From Geovibrio thiophilus (GTDB taxonomy: Bacteria > Chrysiogenota > Deferribacteres > Deferribacterales > Geovibrionaceae): a DNA stretch of 64,000 bases. The position numbers and the translations under genes are program-made. Of the stretch, positions 33,905 to 42,479 are shown one piece after another (positions within the stretch are counted from its first letter, which is position 1; each line of letters starts with the position of its first letter). The notes under the pieces were generated by a model. That model was given only the letters and a program-made list of their open reading frames with translations. It was not told where the DNA came from and searched no databases. The stretch lies in assembly GCF_004087915.1 (NCBI RefSeq), contig NZ_CP035108.1, positions 2,294,001 through 2,358,000 on the forward strand. Reading direction: 5' to 3'.

Positions 33905-34213
33905 TTATTTGGCAACTCTGTTAAGGAGCATGCTGTCGAACTCTTCTTTAAGCTCATATGCGTTGCCGAGATATGTTATATCAACAGAATCGGCAAGGTA
34001 GCTTACTTCGTCAATCGTGAGGGAAGTCTTTTTAAATATATCCTTCGTACTGAGAACCCTTTCGCTCCACGGCTCGAATGAGTGCATGCTGAGAAGGTAA
34101 AAGTGCTCTTCCGTGATAATTATCCTTACTAGAATGACATTTCTGTAGGATTCGAGAGCTCTGTCATAAATCCTGAAAATATCACCCACACCGTAACGGG
34201 TTTTCTGTTCCAT
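33905..34213 (-). CDS. Protein of unknown function (102 residues)
   Basis: A small soluble protein, MEQKTRYGVGDIFRIYDRAL..., with a beta-rich first half (NVILVRIIITEEHFYLLSMHS) and a helical C-terminus. I do not recognise a family. AGAGGTGA upstream of the ATG and a terminator downstream support a real, single-gene transcript. The large AT-rich region upstream (34214-34805) may hold its promoter. No neighbour suggests a role. Confidence 0.6.
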   Translation of the reverse strand: MEQKTRYGVGDIFRIYDRALESYRNVILVRIIITEEHFYLLSMHSFEPWSERVLSTKDIFKKTSLTIDEVSYLADSVDITYLGNAYELKEEFDSMLLNRVAK

Positions 34214-34805
34214 AATCGCATCACCTCTTACTCTTCACAATACACCATTCCATCGGCATTTCAAGACAGAATTAAAACTTTTTCATCAGTAAAACAATCA
34301 CCTCCTGTTTAATAATAGGTGTATAATTTAACAACAAAATCATACACAAAACAGAACAGTTTTATTTCTTACAAAGTATTTATATTCAACAACTAATTTT
34401 CCTATCAAAAACACCTATACTCACTATAGGACATATGCTCAATATTCACCGCATCAGGGCATGTAAAAAAATTAACGATGTTTTAATTTTTTCAGATTAA
34501 ATATTAACCTCAAGTTGAACATTCTTAAAACGCAGCTCCGCTTCTTTAAAAATACTGCACTTTCAGCCACGCTTTTTTTACCTTATTTTGTGTTTTTTCA
34601 TCATTTTCATGGCTGTTTTATCACTTCTTTCCGTGTAATATGTTGATTTACGAAAAATATGACTGCGGAAACCTCGCCGAAGCGCACTTTTTCACACATG
34701 AAACAGAAGTTCCATAAGGCAATTTTGTCAAGAAACTGCAATATGTTACAGCAGTCCAACTGAAAAACTTGACAGAGTTTGTATATTTCCTGTAAATACA
34801 GCGGA
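34214..34805. other. AT-rich intergenic region without a supported gene
   Basis: About 590 bp between two divergent genes. It contains AT-rich tracts, a weak CCTAT/ATAGG hairpin near 34420, and a TTGACA at 34769-34774 followed after 17-18 bp by GTAAATA, a possible promoter for potA. A 21-codon frame MKQKFHKAILSRNCNMLQQS at 34698 has no ribosome binding site. A small RNA is possible but nothing shows it. Confidence 0.5.
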
Positions 34806-35906
34806 ATGAGACATAATACAGCGATAATCGAACTGAAGGACATAACAAAATCATTCGGCGAGAATACCATTTTGAAGAATCTCAATCTCTCCATCTCTGA
34901 CGGGGAGTTTGTGACCCTGCTTGGTCCGTCCGGATGCGGCAAAACAACAATACTCCGCCTTATCGCGGGGTTTGAGCAGCCCGATGAAGGGAGCATACTG
35001 CTTGCCGGAAGCGACATAACAGACCTTCCGTCCAATAAGCGGCATGTCAATACAGTTTTCCAGAGCTATGCCCTCTTCCCGCACATGACTGTTTTTGAGA
35101 ATGTTGCCTTCGGTCTGACAATGGACAAAATGTCCAAAACAGAAATCAGAACACATGTTGACGAGGTTCTGCGCATGGTCAAAATGTCAGAATACGCAGA
35201 CAGAAAGCCCAGCCAGCTCTCCGGCGGACAGCAGCAGAGAGTGGCAATAGCCAGAGCTGTGGTGAAAAAGCCGCGTATTCTGCTCCTTGACGAACCGCTT
35301 TCCGCCCTTGACTTCAAACTCCGCAAGCAGATGCAGGTGGAGCTGAAACAGCTTCAGCGAAGACTTGGAATAACCTTCATCTTCGTAACACACGATCAGG
35401 AAGAGGCGCTGAGCATGTCTGACAGGGTTATAGTCATGGATGAAGGCGTAATTCAGCAGTCCGGAACCCCTAAGCAGGTTTATGAGCAGCCGGCGAATCT
35501 TTTTGTCGCCCGTTTTGTGGGAGAGATAAACATACTCGGCACCGTGGTGGAAAAGCACACCGACAACGGATTTGCCTGTAAAATAGAAGGATTTTCCTGT
35601 GAGATCCACACAAAGAAGCGCCCCTCCGAGGGAGCGAGGATAAATATACTGCTTCGTCCCGAAGATCTCCGTGTGGAGGAACTGGCAAAGGCGGAAAAGC
35701 CTGAGGCTGGCTCAATCTTCGGACGGGTAGAGGAAACCACCTACAAAGGCGCAACCCTTGAATCAATCATTGCTCTGCCTTCGGGTAAAAAGCTTCTCGC
35801 AAGCGAATTTTTTGATGAAGAGTACGAGGAGTTTGACTATAAGCTCGGTCAGGATGTGGCGGTAAGCTGGGTTGACGGCTGGGAGGTGGTGCTGGTCGAT
35901 GAATGA
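34806..35906 (+). CDS. potA: Spermidine/putrescine ABC transporter ATP-binding protein
   Basis: Cytoplasmic ATPase of the polyamine importer, 366 residues. Walker [18 protein letters not shown], signature [19 protein letters not shown], Walker [13 protein letters not shown] and H-loop [14 protein letters not shown] are present, followed by a regulatory TOBE domain ([16 protein letters not shown]). The ATG at 34806 gives the usual N-terminus [12 protein letters not shown]. It has no clear Shine-Dalgarno, and a TTGACA lies only 32 bp upstream, so a leaderless or very short leader mRNA is possible; a TTG nine codons earlier is the alternative. First gene of potABCD. Confidence 0.93.
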   Translation: MRHNTAIIELKDITKSFGENTILKNLNLSISDGEFVTLLGPSGCGKTTILRLIAGFEQPDEGSILLAGSDITDLPSNKRHVNTVFQSYALFPHMTVFENVAFGLTMDKMSKTEIRTHVDEVLRMVKMSEYADRKPSQLSGGQQQRVAIARAVVKKPRILLLDEPLSALDFKLRKQMQVELKQLQRRLGITFIFVTHDQEEALSMSDRVIVMDEGVIQQSGTPKQVYEQPANLFVARFVGEINILGTVVEKHTDNGFACKIEGFSCEIHTKKRPSEGARINILLRPEDLRVEELAKAEKPEAGSIFGRVEETTYKGATLESIIALPSGKKLLASEFFDEEYEEFDYKLGQDVAVSWVDGWEVVLVDE

Positions 35907-36762
35907 GAGAAGCCTCTTTAAAACAGCAGTAATCACCGTAATTTCACTCTGGTTTCTGATATTTGTTTTTGTTCCGAATATACTTGTGTTCGGGGTCAGC
36001 TTCCTTGAGAGGCACGAAAACAACTTCGTGACATTCAGCTTTACGCTGGAGAATTATCAGAGGATCTTCTCCAGCGTGTATTTCACGGTATTCGCCGATT
36101 CCTTCAGGCTGGCGCTGATCTCCATGCTTATCTGCCTTGTCGTGGGCTATCCGTTTGCCTACAGGCTGGCGCGGCTCAAAGGCAGGGTAAAGAATATACT
36201 TTTCATGCTTATCATCATCCCCTTCTGGACAAGCTCGCTCATACGCACATACGCTATCATGATAGTACTCAAGACAAACGGACTGCTGAATACTGTCCTT
36301 TTATGGCTGGGGATAATAAGTGAGCCTCTGAACCTGCTCTACACCGGAACAGCCGTCACAATTGGCATGGTTTATTCGCTTCTGCCGTTTATGATTCTGC
36401 CCCTGTACGCCAGCATTGAAAAGCTGGACAAGGTGTACATCGAAGCGGCGGGCGACCTCGGCGCGGGCAAGATTCAGACTTTTATAAGGGTAATAATCCC
36501 CCTCACGATGCCCGGGATAATAGCCGGATGCACGCTGGTGTTCCTCCCTTCGTTCTGTCTTTTTTACATACCCGACCTCATGGGCGGCGCAAAGGATCTG
36601 CTTATCGGAAACCTGATTAAAAATCAGTTTCTCTCAGCCCGTGACTGGCCCTTCGGCTCCGCGGTGAGCGTGGTGCTCTCCGGCATTATGGCGGTGCTCC
36701 TCTTCGCGTACTACAAGAGCACTAAGATTGTGCAGAAGGCTTCTGAAAAGGGTGCGGTATGA
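35899..36762 (+). CDS. potB: Spermidine/putrescine ABC transporter permease PotB
   Basis: Inner-membrane permease of 287 residues with six hydrophobic helices, beginning [21 protein letters not shown]. The EAA loop that docks the ATPase is [21 protein letters not shown]. The ATG at 35899 overlaps the potA stop by eight bases, indicating coupling. It pairs with PotC to form the channel. Confidence 0.93.
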   Translation: MNERSLFKTAVITVISLWFLIFVFVPNILVFGVSFLERHENNFVTFSFTLENYQRIFSSVYFTVFADSFRLALISMLICLVVGYPFAYRLARLKGRVKNILFMLIIIPFWTSSLIRTYAIMIVLKTNGLLNTVLLWLGIISEPLNLLYTGTAVTIGMVYSLLPFMILPLYASIEKLDKVYIEAAGDLGAGKIQTFIRVIIPLTMPGIIAGCTLVFLPSFCLFYIPDLMGGAKDLLIGNLIKNQFLSARDWPFGSAVSVVLSGIMAVLLFAYYKSTKIVQKASEKGAV

Positions 36763-37526
36763 ACAGATTTTTCAAAAGCCTGTACATGCTGATGGTTTAC
36801 CTCTTTCTTTATATTCCTGTGATAATCCTCGTGGTGAACTCGTTCAACTCGTCCAAATACATGACAGGCTGGCGCGGCTTCACCCTTGACTGGTACGGCA
36901 AGCTCGCCTCCAACACAATGCTGATCGACGCCGCCGTAAACTCGTTCACTGTTGCGTTCCTTTCCGCCTCCGCAGCGACAGTGCTGGGTACGCTGACGGC
37001 GGTAACGCTTTACAGATACAGTTTTTTCGGCAAAAAGCTCCTTTATGCCCTTGTATATGTGGTGATAATGTCGCCGGATATTGTTATGGGAATCTCCCTT
37101 CTGGTGCTGTTTGCTTCCGTGAAGATTGAGCTCGGTTTCTGGACCCTGCTGGTGTCGCACATAACCTTCTCCATCCCTTTCGTGGTGGTTACGGTTTTCT
37201 CACGCCTCAGCGGGTTTGACAAAAATGTGATAGAAGCTGCGAAAGACCTCGGCGCGGATGAAATGCGGATATTCAAATCAGTAATACTCCCCATGTCTCT
37301 GCCTGCGGTGGCTGCGGGATGGCTCCTCAGCTTCACCCTTTCGCTTGATGATGTTATTGTGTCCTTTTTCGTAACGGGACCGGGGTTTGAGGTTCTGCCT
37401 CTGCGTATATTCTCAATGGTTAGGCTGGGCGTAAAGCCTGAAATAAACGCGCTCTGCGCGATTATACTACTGTTTTCGCTCGTCATGGTTATGACGTCGC
37501 AATTCTTGATGAGGGAGAGAAAATGA
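36759..37526 (+). CDS. potC: Spermidine/putrescine ABC transporter permease PotC
   Basis: Inner-membrane permease of 255 residues with six helices, beginning LYMLMVYLFLYIPVIILVV and containing SFNSSKYMTGWRGFTLDWYG, typical of PotC. The EAA loop is EAAKDLGADEMRIFKSVILP. It overlaps potB and potD by four bases each (ATGA), so the operon is tightly coupled. Confidence 0.94.
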   Translation: MNRFFKSLYMLMVYLFLYIPVIILVVNSFNSSKYMTGWRGFTLDWYGKLASNTMLIDAAVNSFTVAFLSASAATVLGTLTAVTLYRYSFFGKKLLYALVYVVIMSPDIVMGISLLVLFASVKIELGFWTLLVSHITFSIPFVVVTVFSRLSGFDKNVIEAAKDLGADEMRIFKSVILPMSLPAVAAGWLLSFTLSLDDVIVSFFVTGPGFEVLPLRIFSMVRLGVKPEINALCAIILLFSLVMVMTSQFLMRERK

Positions 37527-38551
37527 AAATTTTCCAGATTATCGCGCTTACTCTCGTAATGACCGTATCGGCATTCGCCGCAGGCAAGGAACTCTACCTG
37601 TACAACTGGTCTGAGTATATGCCTGAGGAAGTAATTCAGAAGTTCCAGAAGGAAACAGGGATCAAGGTTATCTACAACACCTATGACAGCAACGAGGCAA
37701 TGTACGCCAAAGTTAAGCTCATCAGCGGAAAAGGATACGACCTTATAGTTCCCTCAACCTACTATGTGAGCAAAATGAAGAAGGAAAACCTTCTTGCCAG
37801 AATCGACAAAAGCAAGATAAGCAACTTCAAAAACCTTGAAAAAAGCCTGCTGAACAAGCCCTACGATCCGGGCAACGACTACAGCGTTCCTTACCTCTGG
37901 GGCAGCACGGGCATTTCATACAACGCCGACAAGGTAAAAGACAAGGTTGACAGCTGGAGCGTGCTCTGGAAACCTCAGTACAAAGGCAAAATCCTTCTTA
38001 CAGATGATGTGCGGGAAGTCTTCCAGATGGCTCTTGTCCAGCTCGGATATTCCGGCAACACCATAAAGGAAGCTGAAATAAAAGCCGCTTACGAACTGCT
38101 GAGGAAGCTCATGCCTTCCGTGCGCACCTTCAACTCTGAATCGCCCAAAGTGCCGTACATCAACGGCGAAGTGACAATCGGCATGAACTGGAACGGAGAA
38201 GCCTTCCTTGCGCAGGAGGAAATGCCCTCCATGAGATACGTTTACCCCAAAGAAGGAGTAATCCTCTGGATGGACAACTTCGCTATCCCCAAAAACGCGA
38301 AGAACATAAACGAGGCTCACACCTTCATCAATTTCGTTCTCAGACCTGACATCGCGAAAATAATCAGCGAAGAGATCGGCTACGCAACCCCCAACAGAGA
38401 AGGTAAAAAGCTTCTGGATGAGGAAGTGAGAAATAACCCGACGTCATACCCCTCCGAAGCCATTGTGGCAAAAGGCGAGTTTCAGGAAGATGTGGGTGAC
38501 GCTATCCTCATATACGAAAAATACTGGGAAATGCTGAAAACAGGAAAATAA
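37523..38551 (+). CDS. potD: Spermidine/putrescine-binding periplasmic protein PotD
   Basis: Periplasmic solute-binding protein of 342 residues with signal peptide MKIFQIIALTLVMTVSAFAA. The mature protein begins ELYLYNWSEYMPEEVIQKF, the PotD/PotF signature, and contains YDLIVPSTYYVSKM and YLWGSTGISYN, lining the polyamine site. It delivers ligand to PotBC. Whether it prefers putrescine or spermidine cannot be judged here. Confidence 0.94.
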   Translation: MKIFQIIALTLVMTVSAFAAGKELYLYNWSEYMPEEVIQKFQKETGIKVIYNTYDSNEAMYAKVKLISGKGYDLIVPSTYYVSKMKKENLLARIDKSKISNFKNLEKSLLNKPYDPGNDYSVPYLWGSTGISYNADKVKDKVDSWSVLWKPQYKGKILLTDDVREVFQMALVQLGYSGNTIKEAEIKAAYELLRKLMPSVRTFNSESPKVPYINGEVTIGMNWNGEAFLAQEEMPSMRYVYPKEGVILWMDNFAIPKNAKNINEAHTFINFVLRPDIAKIISEEIGYATPNREGKKLLDEEVRNNPTSYPSEAIVAKGEFQEDVGDAILIYEKYWEMLKTGK

Positions 38552-38554
38552 CAT

Positions 38555-38575
38555 AAGGGGGCTTCTGTCCCCCTT
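38555..38575 (+). terminator. Hairpin after potD
   Basis: AAGGGGG and CCCCCTT pair around a 7-base loop directly after the potD stop. The following T content is modest, so termination may be partial. Confidence 0.55.
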
Positions 38576-38578
38576 GCT

Positions 38579-38739
38579 TCAAAGTTCTTTTAAAAGCAAA
38601 AAAAGTATACCTTTGTGTAAAATCCTCCCCCGCCCTCCTTTACAAAAGGAGGGTGTTTTGCTCTTAGCGGCAATAACTTCCCCCTTTAGCAAAGGGGGAT
38701 TGAGGGGGATTTTATAGATATGAACAAACCTGTTGCTGC
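38579..38739. repeat. Dispersed intergenic element, copy 2
   Basis: It shares ordered words with 6937-7082: AAAGTATA, AATCCTCCCC, GCCCTCCTTT...AAAGGAGGG, GTTTTGCT, CCCTTTAG...GGG, GAGGGGGATTTTATAGA and ATGAACAAACCTGTT. In this copy a CCCCCTTTAGCAAAGGGGG hairpin is perfect. It lies between potD and a small Cys-rich gene. Copies sit only in intergenic DNA, which fits a mobile or selfish small repeat. Confidence 0.75.
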
Positions 38740-38747
38740 ACGGCGGC

Positions 38748-38879
38748 TTATTTCTTTTCAGGTTTGCAGAGGTGCTTTTCCTTGGCTGCTTCTTTGCCGC
38801 ATTTGCAGATGTATTTGGGCTTTTCGCCGTCCAGCTTTTCTTTCCGTTCGGATTTTGAGAGTTCGCACATCTTTGCCAT
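38748..38879 (-). CDS. 43-residue Cys-rich (probable zinc-binding) protein
   Basis: A short gene: MAKMCELSKSERKEKLDGEK, then PKYICKCGKEAAKEKHLCKP-EKK. Cysteines in KYICKCG and HLCKP form a small zinc-knuckle-like pattern, and the YIC-x-CG-x-A...LCKP arrangement recalls small conserved proteins of anaerobic delta-proteobacteria, from memory only. Highly charged and cytoplasmic. The ribosome binding site is weak (AAGG ten bases upstream); a second ATG three codons in is an alternative. Codon-level regularity and the motif support it, but no function is known. Confidence 0.6.
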   Translation of the reverse strand: MAKMCELSKSERKEKLDGEKPKYICKCGKEAAKEKHLCKPEKK

Positions 38880-38956
38880 GACCGCAACCTTAATGAGATA
38901 TTTATTGTCTTATTAAGATACACGCAAACGTTGTTAAACGCAACAGAAGCCTGCGT

Positions 38957-40969
38957 TTAATGCCCGATCTGCTTCCCTATGAAAAATTCCTGCGTGTTAT
39001 GCGGCTCTTCACTCTCTGCGGGCTTCAGCTTTCTGTATGCCTCACCTTCCATCACCCAAGCCTTTGTATTGTCCTTTAGGTTGCTGGAAAGTATTGTCAT
39101 CATAAATTCTTTGGCATTTTTATCAGTAATTTCAAAAAGCTGCTCGACCCTAGAGTGCATATTGCGCTCCATCCAGTCAGCAGTGGAAATAAACAGCCGT
39201 TTTTTGCCGCCGTGATGGAAAAGAATGATTCGCGGGTGTTCCAGAAAACGTCCAATGATGCTGCGGATTCTGATATTTTCTGTCAGCCCCTTCACTCCGG
39301 CAGTTATGCCGCAGATCCCCCTGATTATCATCTCAATCTTAACCCCCGCGCGGGATGCGTCATGGAGCTTCATGATAAGCTCCTTATCTATCAGCGAGTT
39401 TATCTTAATAAGCATCTCCGCCTTTTTACCTGCCAGTGCGTTTTCTATTTCGTAATTAATTAGCGAGATAAGCTTTGCCTTGAGACCGGTGGGAGCAACG
39501 CTGATCCTGTTCCAATCCGCATAGTCGGTATAACCCATCAGCATATTGAAAAGGTTGGCGCATTCATGCCCCACAGCCTCATCCGCCGTTATGTAGTCTA
39601 TGTCGGTGTAGATTTTCGCCGTTGCCTCATTGAAGTTTCCGGTGGAGAGGTAGCTGTAGCGCACTATGCCCTGCGGCTCCTTGCGGATTATCTGCAAATT
39701 TTTGGAGTGGATCTTGAGTCCGGGTATTCCGTAGGTGACTATGCAGCCCGCTTCCTCCAGTTTTTTAGCCCAGCCTACATTGCGTTCCTCGTCAAAACGG
39801 GCTTTCAGCTCTATCACCACACAGATCTGCTTGCCCCGCCTTGCCGCCTCCGCCAGAGATTCAACTATGCTTGAGCCCCTGTTTGCTCTGTAAAGGGTCA
39901 TTTTAACTGCCAGCACCTGTTCATCCACGGACGCGCGGCGTATCAGCGCCGAATTGAATCCGAAGTCATGATACGGACGGTAGAAGACATAGTCTCTCTC
40001 TTTAAGCCTTTCAAATATGTTTTCATCTGCCGTCAGTCCGTAAGGCACAAACGGCTTGTGTTCCGGATACATCAGCTCCGGATTGCCGTCCGTCAGAGAA
40101 AAAAGGAACGTGAGATCAAGGGGCTTATCCACGATATACACATCCTCGTTATCAAAGCCGATACGTTCCTGAAGGAACTTAAGCACCTCATCCGGCGCTG
40201 TTTTATCAAGCTCAACCCTGACGACATTCCCTTTCTTGCGGGAAGAGAGCTTTTTTTCAATGATTTTCAGCAGATCCTCTGCCTCATCCTCATCCACCGT
40301 AAGGTCGGCGTTTCTGGTGAGGCGGAGGGTGTAGCTGTCCATGACCTTATATCCGGGGTAAACCTGCGGCAGACAGCGGGCTATTATCTCCTCGCTGGTC
40401 ACGCAGTATGTTCGGTGAAGGCGTATTTTAAAGACCCTTTGCAGGTTTTCAGGGATTATTATTATAGAGTAATGGGTCTCCCCCCCTTTTTCCAGCTTTA
40501 CAAATATGCACTGGCGGAGGTTATATATAAACGGAAAAGGGTTCGCCGCACTCAGGGTAACAGGAGAGATAAGCGGCTGAATCTCATCATTAAATATGGA
40601 TTCCACAATGTCTGAAAGCTCGCCGTCTATCTCCGGCTGAATGACTATATGGTGTCTGGCGCATTCCTTTATTACCTTGCGGAAGATCTTCTGCTGATCC
40701 TTCACAAGCCTGTGCGCGGTATCGGAAATTTTAGCGAGAAGCTCCTTCGGAGTGTAGCCGGAGACGTCCTTTATGTCGTATTTCGCCTCTACCTGATCAT
40801 AGAGCCCTGCGACACGGATCATAAAAAACTCGTCCAGATTGGACGAGAAAATTGCCAGAAACTTCAGTTTTTCCAGAAGCGGAACACTGTCGTCGTCCGC
40901 CTCTCTGAGTACACGCTCATTGAACTGAAGCCAGCTTATTTCCCTGTTTATAAATTTATACTCACTCAT
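38957..40969 (-). CDS. ppk1: Polyphosphate kinase 1
   Basis: PPK1 makes polyphosphate from ATP, reversibly, through a phosphohistidine intermediate. It is 670 residues, the family length. It begins FINREISWLQFNERVLREA; the catalytic C-terminal PLD-like domains contain GIPGLKIHSKNLQIIRKE with the phosphorylated His, YSYLSTGNFNEATAKIYTDI and HHGGKKRLFISTADWMERN with the second His region. It is the last gene of a minus-strand run that also encodes two Ppx-like proteins, ParA and a CHAD protein; its start overlaps the upstream gene by eight bases. Confidence 0.96.
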   Translation of the reverse strand: MSEYKFINREISWLQFNERVLREADDDSVPLLEKLKFLAIFSSNLDEFFMIRVAGLYDQVEAKYDIKDVSGYTPKELLAKISDTAHRLVKDQQKIFRKVIKECARHHIVIQPEIDGELSDIVESIFNDEIQPLISPVTLSAANPFPFIYNLRQCIFVKLEKGGETHYSIIIIPENLQRVFKIRLHRTYCVTSEEIIARCLPQVYPGYKVMDSYTLRLTRNADLTVDEDEAEDLLKIIEKKLSSRKKGNVVRVELDKTAPDEVLKFLQERIGFDNEDVYIVDKPLDLTFLFSLTDGNPELMYPEHKPFVPYGLTADENIFERLKERDYVFYRPYHDFGFNSALIRRASVDEQVLAVKMTLYRANRGSSIVESLAEAARRGKQICVVIELKARFDEERNVGWAKKLEEAGCIVTYGIPGLKIHSKNLQIIRKEPQGIVRYSYLSTGNFNEATAKIYTDIDYITADEAVGHECANLFNMLMGYTDYADWNRISVAPTGLKAKLISLINYEIENALAGKKAEMLIKINSLIDKELIMKLHDASRAGVKIEMIIRGICGITAGVKGLTENIRIRSIIGRFLEHPRIILFHHGGKKRLFISTADWMERNMHSRVEQLFEITDKNAKEFMMTILSSNLKDNTKAWVMEGEAYRKLKPAESEEPHNTQEFFIGKQIGH

Positions 40970-42479
40970 AAAGTACCTTCATCTCCAGTTCAACGGGTAT
41001 GCCGAAGGTTTCAAGGAACATCCCCTTCTTCTGGTCAAACCCGAGTTTTTCAAGGTAGGCGTGCTTTCTGGTTCTTGCTCTTATGATGATCCGGCTGCTC
41101 TGCACATCCACATCAACAGACTCCACAAGCTGCATATGGCTTGTGTCCAGTGCGTCCGCAATGCGGAGAATGCTCACCAGCTTTCTTATCGTCAGCTGTG
41201 TCTCCATATTCTGGTAGGAGAGCCTTGTCTCCGTGCTTTCGTCTGTACCGACTCTGTGCATCAGAACAAGGAAGGCGATTATTTTGATCTGCTCCTGATC
41301 AAGCCCGGGCATGTCAAACGCCTTCGCTATATAGTACGAGTGCTCATGGTGCATCTTCGCGTCTATGTAATAGCCTATATCGTGCAGGATCGCCGCCGAC
41401 TCAAGAAGCATGCGCTCGCTGGTACCCAAGTTGTGGAGATCTCCAAGAGCGTCAAAAATCTGGAGCGAATAATCCGTAACGACTTTGGAGTGGGGTTCAT
41501 CGAAGTTGTACCTCCTGCCGAGAAAGTACAGCGTATTCCTGAGCCTGCTTCTGAAGCCGTTGTCCCGGATATTGTTGGAGTAATATCTTGTAAGCACGTT
41601 CGGGAAAGATTTGCGGCTGAACTGCACCCTGTCCGTTCCGACGAACTGCATAAGTCGCAGATATGTTTCAAGCATCGGCACAAGCACCTTCGCCTCGCTG
41701 ATCCTTATGCCCAGCATGGTCATATTCTCCTGCGATGTTTTGTCCTTAACTCTCTCGTAGAGCTCCTCAAGCTTGGTGCGGTGGAAGTAGTTCTCCTTCG
41801 GTTCAAAGATGAACTGGAGCGTGTTTACCGAACTGCCTGAGCAAACAAGATATTTTATCTTAGACGAACTGCCGAGAGACGAGTTGATGGTGTTGAACAT
41901 TGTCTCCACGTACTGATTATACGCCTTGTACCTGCTGTGTATCGGCACCCCTTTGAAGAGCTGGCGCAGGCGGAGGCTGCCGTAAGGGAGCGAGCCGGAG
42001 AAAATGCTTGTATCGTCCTTGAGTATGTTTATGGACACGTTGCCGCTTGAGATATTGGCGAACAGAACCCCTCTTTTTTCATATGCCTCAAAGCCCTTGA
42101 TGTCATTCTTCACGCCTATGTACTTTATGTAGATCTCATCAGACGGTTCTATAACATCAAGCTTCAGCCCAGTTTTGTTCATCACATGGTCTATGAGGAA
42201 ATAGCGGTTGCGTGCTTCCCGCACCCCGCTGGTGCAGACGCATTTGTAGTTTTTTCTGATCCCGTACTCGTCCAGCTTGTGGCGGAACATTTGCAGGATG
42301 TTGGTAGCCTTGTAGACGCTGTCCAGCGTGATGTAGCCCTTGGTGAAAGTATCCTTGCCCAGTCCCAGAGGCTTGACAAGGGTTTCCATTATCCGCTCCT
42401 GCCCCTCGTTAAACTCCGAGATCTGCATTCGGAACGCACTGGCGCCTATGTTGATCGTTGCAAAAAGACCGTTTTTCAT
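40962..42479 (-). CDS. Degenerate Ppx/GppA-like protein with intact HD domain
   Basis: A 505-residue paralogue of the next gene, with an N-terminal actin-like Ppx/GppA domain and a C-terminal HD domain. In the Ppx domain the phosphate-1 motif DIGSNS reads NIGASA (Asn10), the DIGGGS phosphate-2 motif reads NISSGN (142-147), and the catalytic SGEEEA region reads EPSDEI. The exopolyphosphatase activity is therefore probably lost. The HD half keeps LHDIGYYIDAKMHHEHSYYI. It lies between ppk1 and the canonical ppx with overlapping ends, so it may regulate one of them or act as an HD hydrolase; both are inference. Confidence 0.82.
   Translation of the reverse strand: MKNGLFATINIGASAFRMQISEFNEGQERIMETLVKPLGLGKDTFTKGYITLDSVYKATNILQMFRHKLDEYGIRKNYKCVCTSGVREARNRYFLIDHVMNKTGLKLDVIEPSDEIYIKYIGVKNDIKGFEAYEKRGVLFANISSGNVSINILKDDTSIFSGSLPYGSLRLRQLFKGVPIHSRYKAYNQYVETMFNTINSSLGSSSKIKYLVCSGSSVNTLQFIFEPKENYFHRTKLEELYERVKDKTSQENMTMLGIRISEAKVLVPMLETYLRLMQFVGTDRVQFSRKSFPNVLTRYYSNNIRDNGFRSRLRNTLYFLGRRYNFDEPHSKVVTDYSLQIFDALGDLHNLGTSERMLLESAAILHDIGYYIDAKMHHEHSYYIAKAFDMPGLDQEQIKIIAFLVLMHRVGTDESTETRLSYQNMETQLTIRKLVSILRIADALDTSHMQLVESVDVDVQSSRIIIRARTRKHAYLEKLGFDQKKGMFLETFGIPVELEMKVLYE

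Noticed and set aside
34698-34763. 21-codon leader peptide upstream of potA
   Set aside because: No Shine-Dalgarno and no attenuator-like hairpins following it.
38579-38923. 114-codon minus-strand frame over the dispersed repeat
   Set aside because: It runs through the intergenic repeat; the shifted 43-codon frame has the coherent Cys motif and is preferred.
39968-41840. Long open frames antisense to ppk1 and the degenerate ppx gene
   Set aside because: Shadows of conserved genes on the other strand, with no start signals.
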